From Colwellia psychrerythraea 34H (lineage in GTDB: Bacteria; Pseudomonadota; Gammaproteobacteria; Enterobacterales; Alteromonadaceae), in assembly GCF_000012325.1 (NCBI RefSeq), contig NC_003910.7:2356001-2420000 (forward strand): 64,000 nucleotides of DNA, read 5' to 3'. A program made the position numbers and the translations under genes. The notes below the pieces were generated by a model. The model was not told the origin of the DNA. It worked only from the letters and a program-made list of their open reading frames with translations, and searched no databases. Shown here piece after piece: positions 45,738 through 55,086 of the stretch; position 1 is the first letter of the stretch; the number at the start of each line of letters is the position of its first letter.

Positions 45738-46376
45738 ATGTCTACAGGAAAATTTATTGTCATTGAAGGCATGGAAGGTGCTGGTAAGTCCTCGGCTATT
45801 GCAGTCATTGAAAGTACCCTAAATAAACATGGTATTGAGTATATTAATACCAGAGAGCCCGGTGGAACCCCTTTAGCTGAATCCTTACGTGATATGGTTA
45901 AATCGGTAGATCATCAAGAAAAACTTACTGTGGAAACAGAGTTACTCCTTATGTATGCCAGTCGCAGTCAATTACTTGCCAATAAAATATTACCTGCTCT
46001 AGCTGCTGGAAAGTGGGTGATAGGCGACCGTCATGATTTAAGCTCGCGCGCTTATCAAGGGGGAGGTCGAGGGTTTGACGAAACGATAATGAATACCATC
46101 AGTGATATCACGTTAAAAGGCTTTCGTCCTGATATTACCCTTTATTTAGACATAGACCCGCATATTGGCTTATCTCGTGCGAAAGCAAGGGGTGATCTAG
46201 ATCGCATTGAATTAGAAAAAATGGAATTTTTTATTCGTGTTCATAATAAGTATCGAGAACTCGCCGAACAAGATGACTCCATTATTACCGTTGATGCAGC
46301 ACAAGCAATGTTAAAAGTGCATCAAGACGTAGAAAAAGCTGTTATTGGCTTTATTACTAACACGGATAAAGGTTAG
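45738..46376 (+). CDS. tmk: Thymidylate kinase
   Basis: This 212-residue enzyme phosphorylates dTMP to dTDP. The P-loop EGMEGAGKSSA, the DR-type motif NTREPGGTPLAESLRD, GDRHDLSSRAYQGGGRG and the lid region ARGDLDRIE are typical of the E. coli-type enzyme. It is part of mltG-tmk-holB, as in E. coli. Confidence 0.96.
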   Translation: MSTGKFIVIEGMEGAGKSSAIAVIESTLNKHGIEYINTREPGGTPLAESLRDMVKSVDHQEKLTVETELLLMYASRSQLLANKILPALAAGKWVIGDRHDLSSRAYQGGGRGFDETIMNTISDITLKGFRPDITLYLDIDPHIGLSRAKARGDLDRIELEKMEFFIRVHNKYRELAEQDDSIITVDAAQAMLKVHQDVEKAVIGFITNTDKG

Positions 46377-46385
46377 AGAAGGAAT

Positions 46386-47381
46386 ATGCTACAAATTTGC
46401 CACGAAAAGCAAGTGCAATTGAGCCGACAATACCAACAAGATACCTTAGCACATGCCATTATCATTCAAGGTATAGAAGGTGCTGGGCAAGGTGCATTGG
46501 CAAAGTGGTTAATTGAGTTGTTAATATGTCAAAATCCGTTATCAACAACTAATGCTGCTGGAACTGAAACCATCAGTGAAGCCTGTGGTCAATGTAAGGC
46601 CTGCCTGCTTAAGAAAAGTGATAACTATCCAGACCACTTATTGTTGAAGAGCGAGAATAAAACTTTAGGGGTTGACGACATTCGTCGTGGCAATGCATTT
46701 CTAGAAAAGACTGCCCACCTAGGCAAGGTGAAAACGATATTGATACCACAAGCTCAGGTAATGACTATTGCTGCAGCTAATGCATTACTAAAAACATTAG
46801 AGGAGCCAAGTGCCAATAGTTATATTGTATTAATTACAGACGATCTTGATAGCTTATTACCGACAATAATAAGTCGGTGTGCTGTTTATGCCATTAGACC
46901 TATGATAGGCGAGGCCTTGTTGGCACAACTCAAGGTATCGAACCTTGGCGATGTTCAACTATCAAGTAGTGCTCCTTTGACTAATAAAGCTAATGACACT
47001 GCTTATATTAATTTATCTCATTTACCTGAATTAACCGATAAAATTGTTCATCAAGAATTTCAGGTTTTTAATCAATATTTATTAGATTATTTACTACATG
47101 GTCAAAGTGAAGAAAAGTTATTGAGTCAGATTGTTGATAATAAGTACAGTTTACGTTGGTTAGAAAAAATAACCTGTAATCTAATGAGAGAATATTACCT
47201 TGTTAATGCAACGGATCAGACCTTATTGCTTATTAAACAGAAAATTTCAGTGCAAGTGCTTAATCAAATATATCAAGCTATCATCACTAGTAATAAACTG
47301 ATAAAATCTTATCTTCAAGCTAATCGACAATTCGTCGGTGAACAGTTACTTATGACGATAAATGATATCGTTAGACCATAG
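46386..47381 (+). CDS. holB: DNA polymerase III delta' subunit
   Basis: This 331-residue clamp-loader subunit has a degenerate P-loop region (IIQGIEGAGQGALAKWL) and Zn-type cysteines in LLICQN and EACGQCKACLLKKS. SNADHLLL-like YPDHLLLKSENKTLGVDDIR and the sensor region LLKTLEEPSANSYIVLIT (SRC motif in IISRCAVY) follow. It begins 9 bp after tmk. The C-terminal part is diverged. Confidence 0.93.
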   Translation: MLQICHEKQVQLSRQYQQDTLAHAIIIQGIEGAGQGALAKWLIELLICQNPLSTTNAAGTETISEACGQCKACLLKKSDNYPDHLLLKSENKTLGVDDIRRGNAFLEKTAHLGKVKTILIPQAQVMTIAAANALLKTLEEPSANSYIVLITDDLDSLLPTIISRCAVYAIRPMIGEALLAQLKVSNLGDVQLSSSAPLTNKANDTAYINLSHLPELTDKIVHQEFQVFNQYLLDYLLHGQSEEKLLSQIVDNKYSLRWLEKITCNLMREYYLVNATDQTLLLIKQKISVQVLNQIYQAIITSNKLIKSYLQANRQFVGEQLLMTINDIVRP

Positions 47382-47396
47382 ATATAGGAGAGCAAC

Positions 47397-47723
47397 TTGG
47401 TTCCATTAAACGTAGAGTTTTATTCCGACCGTGATTTATATCTTGGCTTTATGCCCTTTCTTAATGAGGGTGGTATTTTTGTACGTACACCGCGTCAGTA
47501 CGACTTAGGCGATGAAGTTGAATTACATATATTATTGCCAGATGCACTAGAAGAGTCCATCGTTCAAGGTGAAGTTTGTTGGCTGACTCCCGTTGGCGCA
47601 CAAAATGGTACACCTCCCGGTGTTGGTATTACTTTTGTTAAAGATCCGGAAAAAGTTCGTCATCAAATTGAGCAAATAATTGCTCGACATTTAAATTCTT
47701 CAGAGCCAACACTAACTATGTAG
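47397..47723 (+). CDS. PilZ-domain protein
   Basis: This 108-residue PilZ protein resembles those found between holB and tatD in Pseudomonas and Shewanella, often linked to type IV pili. LYLGFMPFLNEGGIFVRTPR and VELHILLPDALEESIVQGEVCWLTP match the domain. The RxxxR and DxSxxG residues that bind cyclic di-GMP in canonical PilZ are not evident, as in PilZ itself. The start is TTG with TAGGAG six bases upstream. Confidence 0.88.
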   Translation: MVPLNVEFYSDRDLYLGFMPFLNEGGIFVRTPRQYDLGDEVELHILLPDALEESIVQGEVCWLTPVGAQNGTPPGVGITFVKDPEKVRHQIEQIIARHLNSSEPTLTM

Positions 47724-47801
47724 TTTGGTTTCTTATCACAACTTAGTAAGTGACAAACGTTCATTATTAAAAAACTATTTTAAAAGCACAGGAGCTCCTC
47801 G

Positions 47802-48569
47802 TTGTTTATAGATTCTCATTGTCATTTAGATCGACTTAACTTATCTCTACATGATAATAATTTGGATAATGTTATTGAGGCGGCGACAGCAGCTAAGGTA
47901 ACTAAACTACTATGCGTGAGCGTTACATTAGCTGACTTTCCTGAAATGGCAGCCAAAACAGCTCATTATGACAATGTATATCTTACTTGTGGTGCTCATC
48001 CTTTAAATCAAAAAGATGCAATTATACCTGAGCAGCTATTAGCATTAAGCCAAGATGACCGTGTTATAGCGATTGGTGAAACGGGGTTAGATTATCACTA
48101 CGCACCTGAAACAAAAGCGCTACAGCTTGATTCATTTAAAAAGCATATTCACGTAGCCAAAGAATTAAATAAACCACTGATTATTCATACTCGTGAGGCA
48201 CAGCAAGATACTTTAGCGTTACTTCGTAGTGAAGGGGCAGATCAGGTAGGCGGTATACTGCATTGTTTTACAGAAAACTGGGAGATGGCTGAGCAAGCAA
48301 TTAAAATGGGTTTTTACATCTCTTTTTCAGGTATCGTTACCTTTAAAAATGCCACTGCATTAAGAGAAGTCGCTGCTTTAGTACCTGATGATAAATTTTT
48401 GATTGAAACTGATGCGCCGTATCTTGCGCCTGTTCCTCATCGTGGTAAAGAAAATCAACCCGCATATGTTGTAGAAGTTGCCAAACATCTGGCAAGTATT
48501 CGAGGTCAATCTGTTGAAGAAATAGCTAAACTCTCAACGGATAACTTCAACCGTCTTTTTAAGTTATAA
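47802..48569 (+). CDS. TatD-family metal-dependent hydrolase (YcfH type)
   Basis: This 255-residue TIM-barrel hydrolase has SHCHLDRLNL with two metal His ligands, AIGETGLDYHYAPE, LIIHTREAQQDTLALL, ILHCFTENWEMAEQA and LIETDAPYLAPVPHRGKENQP. Family members have 3'-5' DNase or D-aminoacyl-tRNA deacylase activity. The start is TTG with AGGAG seven bases upstream. It closes the holB operon, as ycfH does in E. coli. Confidence 0.92.
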   Translation: MFIDSHCHLDRLNLSLHDNNLDNVIEAATAAKVTKLLCVSVTLADFPEMAAKTAHYDNVYLTCGAHPLNQKDAIIPEQLLALSQDDRVIAIGETGLDYHYAPETKALQLDSFKKHIHVAKELNKPLIIHTREAQQDTLALLRSEGADQVGGILHCFTENWEMAEQAIKMGFYISFSGIVTFKNATALREVAALVPDDKFLIETDAPYLAPVPHRGKENQPAYVVEVAKHLASIRGQSVEEIAKLSTDNFNRLFKL

Positions 48570-48616
48570 ATGACTCTTGTTTTGATTAAATCTAAATAAA
48601 TATTAATAAATTGAAT

Positions 48617-48645
48617 AAAAAAAAGCCCAAACAATCGTTTGGGCT
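48617..48645 (-). terminator. Minus-strand intrinsic terminator
   Basis: AGCCCAAAC and GTTTGGGCT form a perfect 9-bp stem with a 4-nt loop. The U8 tract lies on the minus-strand side only, so it ends a leftward transcript. The nearest leftward gene, the Kef-type antiporter, ends at 49009. Either that mRNA has a 3' UTR of about 390 nt or a separate small RNA ends here. Confidence 0.85.
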
Positions 48646-48701
48646 CAAAGATTGGCTCAGGGGTTTGAGCCGTGCGCTAATGAACCATTATCTGGTCATT
48701 A
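48617..48701 (-). ncRNA. Possible structured small RNA or 3' UTR element
   Basis: Read leftwards, three hairpins follow in order: TAATGACC/GGTTCATTA (48701-48678), GGCTCA/TGAGCC (48671-48654) and the terminator (48645-48617). GGCTCAAA (48671-48664) can instead pair with TTTGAGCC (48649-48642), an exact 8-bp helix that disrupts both the second hairpin and the terminator base. The alternative fold resembles an attenuator. No promoter could be placed with confidence, and no known sRNA family was recognised. Confidence 0.4.
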
Positions 48702-49008
48702 AGATAAAAACAAAAATAAACTAGGTTTGTAACACAATTAACTAACATCTTAGCAACAAAAACCTTACGTCATGCCAAGCTTGTGTAATTAAGTTTAGTG
48801 TAAGTTTTTTAAATTGCTAATCTTTTTTTGTTTATTTATATTTACCTTTTAAGACAATGCCTTAGCTTGCTTGTAGTGTGACTTTTATTTCTTTTATACT
48901 AGTAATTGTCATGGTGATTATACTGGTTTCCCACCAATATCGCATTGGCTTTGCACTGTTTCTGACCTAACTGGTTTAATCACGTAAATTGCTATGATAT
49001 GTCCCTAT

Positions 49009-50583
49009 TTATCGCATGTTTTTAGGCAATAAAGCGAGGCTTTCCTCAGCAAAACCTACCCCAGCCTCAGTATAAAAGTTAAAGACTTTATCAATGCCGA
49101 ATGCTTCTAGTTGTTTGCGTTCATCATCGTAGCGGGCTACCGCGGCAATTTTTCCTTTATAATTTGCTGCCGTTAGCTGTTTAGTAATATTAATAATATC
49201 TTGTACTGAAGGTAACGCGAGTAACACAAGTTCGAGTTGTGATAGATCGATACTTTCCCAAAAATAGATATCTTCAGCATCACCGTAATAGGCTTGCATT
49301 CCTTTACTATTTAACCACGTTATTTTTTCCTTATCAGCATCTAAGCCCCATGCAGGACTAGTACCGTGACTATTAATTGCTTGATAAGCCCCCATTCCAA
49401 CACGACCCATACCGATGATAACAATAGGGCGCTGGCACGGTTGAGAAAAATTATCTTCTTCAAGTTTGGTTTGTCGTTCAAAACGCGATAAAAATCCTCT
49501 GTGTTCGGTAAAAATCGTATGGGCGAACCGATAAATTATATTGGTTAAAATAAAGGATATAGCCATGCTTAATGCAAGGATCACCAGCCAATCATTACTT
49601 AGCCATCCAGAAGATACGCTTAACGCGCCAACAATTAAACCAAATTCACTAAAGTTACTCAAAGATAGCGCGCTTAAGAATGCAGTACGACAACGTATTT
49701 TTAATAGGGTAAAAATACCGTAGAACATCAAAAACTTAATAGGAACCAATAATATTAATAGTGTCGCTAAACCTAACATCTCTAATGTCGGTATCGCCGT
49801 AAAACCAATAGAAAGAAAGAAGCCAATTAAAAATATATCTTTAAAGTTCATTAATGCTTTATTAATTTCAGTCGCTTTAATATGTGAAGCTAAGAACATA
49901 CCAACAAGCAATGCACCTAAGTCACCTTTAATATTGACCAACTCAAATAACTCATAACTACCTAGTGCGAGAAAGAAACCCATTAATGTAATTAGTTCAC
50001 CATGGCCAACATGATTAATAACTCTATTAATTAAGGGTTTAATTAAAAATAAACCAAGTAACGAAAAGGCCCAAACCGAGGGTATCTTACCTGTGGCAAA
50101 AACTAAAAAAGCAACAGCAATGATATCTTGAATGACCAGAATACTGATGGCTAACTTACCATGGCGAGTACGCATCTCTCCATTTTCTTCTAATAGTTTT
50201 ATTACACAAACAGTACTACTAAAACTCAAAGCAAAAGCGATCAATGCAGCGGTCATTAAGTCTAAATCACTGAAGTAATTCACCGACATTAACGCGAGTA
50301 ATTTAACAAAAGTTATGGTGACAACAATCCAAAGTAAGGTATGTAAAGAGCAACCTAACCAAACTTCCGTTTTGAATAGGTTTTTTACGTTAAGCTTCAA
50401 ACCTATGGTAAACAACATGATGGTAATACCTAAGTCACTTAATACGCTTAAGCTTTCATCGGCTTGATAACCTGCAATGTTTAGGATAAACCCCGCGGCA
50501 AGGAAACCGATAGAGGGGGGCAGAGAGATGGTTTTTGCCGCCAAGCCGCAGATGAAAGCGAAAAGTATCCAGATAAAGTCCAT
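49009..50583 (-). CDS. Kef-type cation:proton antiporter with TrkA-N domain
   Basis: This 524-residue protein has an N-terminal Na+/H+-exchanger domain of about 11-12 membrane helices (residues 1-360, with FALSFSSTVCVIKLLEENGE). A short linker is followed by a cytoplasmic Rossmann TrkA-N domain (PIVIIGMGRVGMGAYQAINS, GDAEDIYFWESIDLSQLELVLLALPS). It resembles KefB/KefC-like transporters. No ancillary KefF/KefG oxidoreductase gene is nearby and I see no glutathione-binding signature, so the ion and gating ligand are uncertain. Confidence 0.88.
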   Translation of the reverse strand: MDFIWILFAFICGLAAKTISLPPSIGFLAAGFILNIAGYQADESLSVLSDLGITIMLFTIGLKLNVKNLFKTEVWLGCSLHTLLWIVVTITFVKLLALMSVNYFSDLDLMTAALIAFALSFSSTVCVIKLLEENGEMRTRHGKLAISILVIQDIIAVAFLVFATGKIPSVWAFSLLGLFLIKPLINRVINHVGHGELITLMGFFLALGSYELFELVNIKGDLGALLVGMFLASHIKATEINKALMNFKDIFLIGFFLSIGFTAIPTLEMLGLATLLILLVPIKFLMFYGIFTLLKIRCRTAFLSALSLSNFSEFGLIVGALSVSSGWLSNDWLVILALSMAISFILTNIIYRFAHTIFTEHRGFLSRFERQTKLEEDNFSQPCQRPIVIIGMGRVGMGAYQAINSHGTSPAWGLDADKEKITWLNSKGMQAYYGDAEDIYFWESIDLSQLELVLLALPSVQDIINITKQLTAANYKGKIAAVARYDDERKQLEAFGIDKVFNFYTEAGVGFAEESLALLPKNMR

Positions 50584-50820
50584 AGTATTGCTCTAGTTTT
50601 CGTTGATTTACTAAACAGAAATGTTTTGGGTATTATTGAAATTATGCAGGTATATATTTTGATAACTATAAATCAGCAGATGTTAATTTTCTCAGTGAAC
50701 ACCTTAGAAAGTATTCATCGTATTACAGCTAAGTTTACCCTAAAAACAACCTGTTAGACTAGCTTGATTTAACTATTCGTGGCGATTTAGTCGATACCTG
50801 TGACCAATCAATATGCATGT

Positions 50821-51091
50821 TTCAGAGTGCATGGGCAATTTCAATACGAGGCGCGCCTTTGTAGTATTGGTTATTCAGGAGAATATGCTCCTGCATTCTC
50901 TAATATGCTACATCCATGTAGCGTCCTTACAAAAAGGTGCAACGATGTAGTGATGTTGCTCAAGCGCTTCTTCTATGGGGCTAAAAGTGATTTATGCGGC
51001 GTTATTCATTTGAACAAGGGAGTAACCATTGTTTAAAATAAATGCCTTGCCTAAAGCACTTTTAACTCCCACTGAAATCATGCACTTTGAA
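50821..51091. repeat. Palindromic intergenic repeat, copy B (MITE-like)
   Basis: The ends TTCAGAGTGCATG (50821-50833) and CATGCACTTTGAA (51079-51091) are inverted with one mismatch. Inside are perfect hairpins CAGGAG/CTCCTG and GCTACAT/ATGTAGC, an AGGCGCGCCTTTGTA palindrome like that in the element at 7538-7801, and a 3' half homologous to copy A at 42264-42343. There is no coding capacity. It fills most of the gap between the Kef-type gene and tesA. Confidence 0.68.
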
Positions 51092-51107
51092 TGGTAACGG
51101 GTATATA

Positions 51108-51728
51108 TTACTTTTGTAACCATTTATCAATTTCGCTATACATAAAATCACGGATGATAGGTTGTGCTTTTGCATTGGGGTGTAAGTTATCATTGAGCAT
51201 TAGCGAAGAATCAATGGCAACATCTGTCATAAAGTAAGCCATAAGATGGGCGCCCGTTTGATCGGTCACTTTGGTATAGCTATCAGTAAACATTTTACGG
51301 TATCTTTGGCCCAAGTTCGGGGGGATTTGAATTTCCATTAAAGCGACTTTCGCGCCATATTGTTGACTCTTGGTCACCAGCTCAGTTAAATGTTTTTGCA
51401 ATAACTTCACTGGAAAACCTCTGATACCATCATTACCACCCAATTCAATTAGCACATGGCTAGGCTGGTGAGCGTCAAGCCAAGCATCAATTTTTAATAA
51501 GGCATTATCCGTAGTTTGACCACTGATCGCTGTATTTATGATGGTGACAGGTTTATTATCTTCTCTATATTTATTTTGTAACAAATGAACCCATGCTTGT
51601 GCTTGCTCAAGTCCATAGCCAGCGCTTAAGCTGTCACCAATAAGTAAAATTTTATCATTTGCCATGCTGGTAAATGATAGGTTTGTCAAAATTAAAATAA
51701 TAATAGATTTTAGGATAAAACGAGTCAT
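51108..51728 (-). CDS. tesA: Periplasmic thioesterase I/lysophospholipase L1 TesA
   Basis: This 206-residue SGNH hydrolase has a signal peptide (KSIIILILTNLSFTSMA) and block I ILLIGDSLSAGYGL with the nucleophilic Ser. Block III is LIELGGNDGIRGFP, and block V is DNLHPNAKAQ with the Asp-His pair. Activity on acyl-CoA, lysophospholipid and ester substrates is known for the E. coli enzyme. Its start codon overlaps that of the divergent ybbA, an arrangement close to that of E. coli. Confidence 0.95.
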   Translation of the reverse strand: MTRFILKSIIILILTNLSFTSMANDKILLIGDSLSAGYGLEQAQAWVHLLQNKYREDNKPVTIINTAISGQTTDNALLKIDAWLDAHQPSHVLIELGGNDGIRGFPVKLLQKHLTELVTKSQQYGAKVALMEIQIPPNLGQRYRKMFTDSYTKVTDQTGAHLMAYFMTDVAIDSSLMLNDNLHPNAKAQPIIRDFMYSEIDKWLQK

Positions 51729-52440
51729 GTCAGTACTTTCTCAGTTAAATGTTATTCAAGTGTCAGGGCTTACTAAGCGTGTTAGTACACTTGAAGGAAG
51801 CCTTACTATCCTTAGCGATATAAACTTTTCTGTCAAGTCGGGAGAATCAGTAGCTATTGTTGGTGCTTCAGGTTCAGGTAAATCTACGTTATTAAGTTTA
51901 TTAGCTGGATTAGATGTTGCGAGTCAAGGTGATGTGCACCTCGATGGCGAAGCCTTAAGCACACTTGATGAAGAAGCGCGTGCTCAGGTAAGAGCAGAAA
52001 AAATTGGCTTTGTTTTTCAATCATTTATGTTAGTGCAAAGTTTAACCGCACTTGAAAATGTAATGTTGCCAGCAGAGCTCGCAGGCGATCATGATGCTAA
52101 AGCCCAAGCAATTGAGTTATTGGATAAAGTAGGACTGTCACATAGGCTTGAGCATTACCCATCTCAACTATCAGGAGGTGAGCAGCAGAGAGTTGCAATT
52201 GCGAGAGCATTCATTGGCTCACCTAAGATACTTTTCGCTGATGAGCCTTCAGCGAATCTCGATAGTAAAAATGGACATCTGATTGAAACATTATTATTTG
52301 ATTTAAATAAACAAAATGGAACTACGTTAGTACTAGTGACTCACGACGAACAGTTAGCGAAGCAATGCCAGCGCATTATACATATTGAAGGTGGTCAATT
52401 GGAAAAAATTAGTGAAGGAGCAGCTGTCAATGTGGGTTAA
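51727..52440 (+). CDS. ybbA: ABC transporter ATP-binding protein YbbA
   Basis: This 237-residue LolD-like ATPase has Walker A VGASGSGKSTLLSLLAGLD, the Q-loop in FVFQSFMLVQSLTALENV, the signature LSGGEQQRVAIARAF and Walker B ILFADEPSANLD. ATG 51727 aligns with the E. coli N-terminus; an upstream in-frame ATG at 51664 lies within tesA antisense sequence. It overlaps ybbP by 11 bp. The YbbAP complex is linked to lipid or lysophospholipid handling together with TesA. Confidence 0.94.
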   Translation: MSVLSQLNVIQVSGLTKRVSTLEGSLTILSDINFSVKSGESVAIVGASGSGKSTLLSLLAGLDVASQGDVHLDGEALSTLDEEARAQVRAEKIGFVFQSFMLVQSLTALENVMLPAELAGDHDAKAQAIELLDKVGLSHRLEHYPSQLSGGEQQRVAIARAFIGSPKILFADEPSANLDSKNGHLIETLLFDLNKQNGTTLVLVTHDEQLAKQCQRIIHIEGGQLEKISEGAAVNVG

Positions 52441-54940
52441 ATTGGCTTTTAAGTTATTCTCACGAGAGTTCAGGCGTGGTGAATTAACTATCATCTTTGC
52501 AGCAATAGCGTTGGCAGTACTTACCGTTTTTAGTTTGTCTGCAATTACAGAACGAATTGGTTTAAATATCGCACAAAAAAGTAGTGACTTTATTGCCGCC
52601 GATCGCCGTTTGTCTAGCAATCACGCTTTTGATCCACAACTACTAACAAAAGCAAACGAACTTGGGCTAAAAACGGCAAAGGTACTCTATTTTGACTCCA
52701 TGCTGTTTGCTAATGATGAATTGGTATTAGGCTCAGTAAAAGCGGGTTCTAATGCTTACCCTCTCAAAGGTAAGCTTACTATTAAGGACAACTTAACCAG
52801 CCAAGCATATGAAGTTGCTACTGGTCCTAAGGCGGGGTCAATTTGGCTTAGCGAAGGTTTATTTTATACGCTTAATGTAAAGGTCGGCGATAATGTTGAA
52901 TTAGGTGCGGGGATTTTTAACGTCAGTAAAGTGTTAGTGAAAGAGCCTGATGCGCCATTTTTCTCTTTATCTGGTAATAAACGCGTACTATTAAGCTATG
53001 AAGATATTCCTGTCACCAAAGCTGTTCAAGCGGGCAGCAGGGTATTTCATCGCCTACTTTTTGCTGGAAATGAACAACAGCTGAGTAATTACTATGCTTG
53101 GCTTAAGCCACAACTTAAAAGTAATCAAAACTGGGAAGGGATTAAAGATAGACAATCCCCTTTGGGAAACAATTTAGACCGAGCAGAGCGATTTCTATTA
53201 CTCGCAGGTTTATTTGGCATTATGTTAGCTGCCGTTGCGATGGCAGTTTCAGCGAAACGTTATTGTGAACGACAATATGATCCCGTTGCTATGATGAAAA
53301 CGCTCGGGGGTAGTCGTAAAGTTATTCGTAATATATTTCTTTTGCACCTTAGTTTAGTGACCGGCTTTTCTATTATCGCCGGTTTACTGTTAGGCTTTAT
53401 TCTGCAAACCATTGGTGCTGATTATTTAGCAAACTTCATGGGCACTGAGCTACCACAAGCAGGCATGCGTCCTTGGTTATTATCTGGTTTTATTGGGCTA
53501 ATTTGCGCGTTAATGTTTTCCCTTAAACCCTTACTCGATTTATTTGATATTCCTCCACTGCGTGTCTTACGTCGAAACTTAGGTGATACCCTCGCACTGA
53601 GTCGACTTCATCTTTTCCTCTCGTTTATGACTATTTTTGTTTTAATGTGGTTATTTAGTGGTGAGATCGTTACCACCTTAATTTTATTTGCCTCTACTTT
53701 ATTAGTGATTGCTGTTTTATTTGGTATATCTCGATTATTATTTGCTGCTGGGCGCAGTTTAGGGCTTAGACCTGGCTCTAGTTGGTCATTAGCGATAGCG
53801 ACATTACAAAAAAGAGCCAATGCTAATGCGATTCAACTGATCAGTTTCGCGTTAGCAATTAAGTTAATGCTATTTTTGGTTGTTTTAAAAAATGACATCA
53901 TTACAGACTGGCAAATGCAAGTTCCACCTAATGCTCCTAATATGTTTATCATTAATATTAGTGAGCAAGAAGTCGATCCAATTACGCAGTTTTTTACCGA
54001 TAACAACATTGCCCATGAAGCGTTTTATCCTGTTTTTAGCGGACGAGTTGATGCGGTTAATGGTGAAGAGTTTGCTCGAAGCGTCTCAAAGCAAGAAGGC
54101 GAAGAAAAAGATGAAGACGCGAGAGAAGGGGTCAACAGAGAGCCTAACTTAACTTGGTTAGAGTCTTTACCAGAAGGTAATGAAATAACGGAAGGAAAAT
54201 GGTTCACGAATGGAGATACTGGTGATGAGATTGAAGTGTCCGTTTTTGATGGTTGGCAAGAAACGCTCGGGCTAAAGCTGGGCGATACCATCACTCTATT
54301 AGTTAATGAACAACCAATAGAGGCCAAGGTTACTAGTTTTAGAAGTGTTGACTGGGGATCACTAAAACCTAATTTTGTTATGATTTTAAGCCCGAATATG
54401 GCTGGTAATATACCAGTAACCTACTTTAGTGCTGCGAAATTGGAAGATAAACATACCAAGGATATTAGCCATTTATTACAACGTTACCCAACGATAAGTA
54501 TGATTGATATCAAATCTCAAATAGAGCAAGCCCAATCGATTATTGCGCAAGTCTCCTTAGCGATAGGCTTTGTTTTATCAATTGTATTGATAAGTGGTGC
54601 TTTAGTGCTTGTTTCACAGGTGCAAGCAAGTTTGGCAGAACGTATGCAAGAAGTGGTGATATTACGAACCCTAGGAGCTAAAGGCCGACTGATCAAACTT
54701 GCAACGCTTTATGAATTCATGCTATTGGGAGCTATCGCTGGCCTAGTTGCGGCAATAGTAAGTGATGTGGCTTTACTGGTCATTCAACAACAACTCTTTA
54801 ATGTTGAAGGCCGAATGCATCCATATATTTGGTTATTAGGACCGTTAAGTGGCGCTATTTTTGTTTCTGCTATTGGTTATTTTATGGTGGCAAGAACTAT
54901 GAGACAAAATACCCAAGGCCTATTAAGAAAGATTGCTTAA
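52430..54940 (+). CDS. ybbP: ABC transporter permease YbbP
   Basis: This 836-residue type VII (MacB/LolCE-like) permease has an N-terminal helix (LTIIFAAIALAVLTVFSLSA), a periplasmic domain and a first FtsX core (LLLAGLFGIMLAAVAMAVSA). Membrane pairs follow near residues 300-480, then a second periplasmic domain and a C-terminal FtsX core (LAIGFVLSIVLISGALVLVSQ, EVVILRTLGAKG). GAAGGAG precedes ATG 52430, and translation is coupled to ybbA. A charged stretch near residues 545-565 (KQEGEEKDEDAREGVN) looks like a local insertion. Confidence 0.94.
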   Translation: MWVKLAFKLFSREFRRGELTIIFAAIALAVLTVFSLSAITERIGLNIAQKSSDFIAADRRLSSNHAFDPQLLTKANELGLKTAKVLYFDSMLFANDELVLGSVKAGSNAYPLKGKLTIKDNLTSQAYEVATGPKAGSIWLSEGLFYTLNVKVGDNVELGAGIFNVSKVLVKEPDAPFFSLSGNKRVLLSYEDIPVTKAVQAGSRVFHRLLFAGNEQQLSNYYAWLKPQLKSNQNWEGIKDRQSPLGNNLDRAERFLLLAGLFGIMLAAVAMAVSAKRYCERQYDPVAMMKTLGGSRKVIRNIFLLHLSLVTGFSIIAGLLLGFILQTIGADYLANFMGTELPQAGMRPWLLSGFIGLICALMFSLKPLLDLFDIPPLRVLRRNLGDTLALSRLHLFLSFMTIFVLMWLFSGEIVTTLILFASTLLVIAVLFGISRLLFAAGRSLGLRPGSSWSLAIATLQKRANANAIQLISFALAIKLMLFLVVLKNDIITDWQMQVPPNAPNMFIINISEQEVDPITQFFTDNNIAHEAFYPVFSGRVDAVNGEEFARSVSKQEGEEKDEDAREGVNREPNLTWLESLPEGNEITEGKWFTNGDTGDEIEVSVFDGWQETLGLKLGDTITLLVNEQPIEAKVTSFRSVDWGSLKPNFVMILSPNMAGNIPVTYFSAAKLEDKHTKDISHLLQRYPTISMIDIKSQIEQAQSIIAQVSLAIGFVLSIVLISGALVLVSQVQASLAERMQEVVILRTLGAKGRLIKLATLYEFMLLGAIAGLVAAIVSDVALLVIQQQLFNVEGRMHPYIWLLGPLSGAIFVSAIGYFMVARTMRQNTQGLLRKIA

Positions 54941-55086
54941 CCTAAGTAATAAGTGCTCTGAGCTGATTGCTGAGGGCACTAATAGCTATCTGATAATAGT
55001 GATTTAATGTGAGTACATAACTAATTGATTACTTGGACTTAAGCATAAGGTATATTGAAACGATAAATAGTTAAGGAATAATTTTC

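Larger units (their letters stand above)
48570..49008. other. Intergenic region between tatD and the Kef-type gene
   Basis: Convergent genes flank these 439 bp. The left third holds the terminator and hairpins described separately. The rest (about 48705-49008) is AT-rich with no open frame or further structure that I can identify. Confidence 0.5.

Noticed and set aside
50800..51036. 78-residue open frame on the plus strand
   Set aside because: It is contained in repeat copy B and reads through its hairpins. No similarity or ribosome-binding site was seen.
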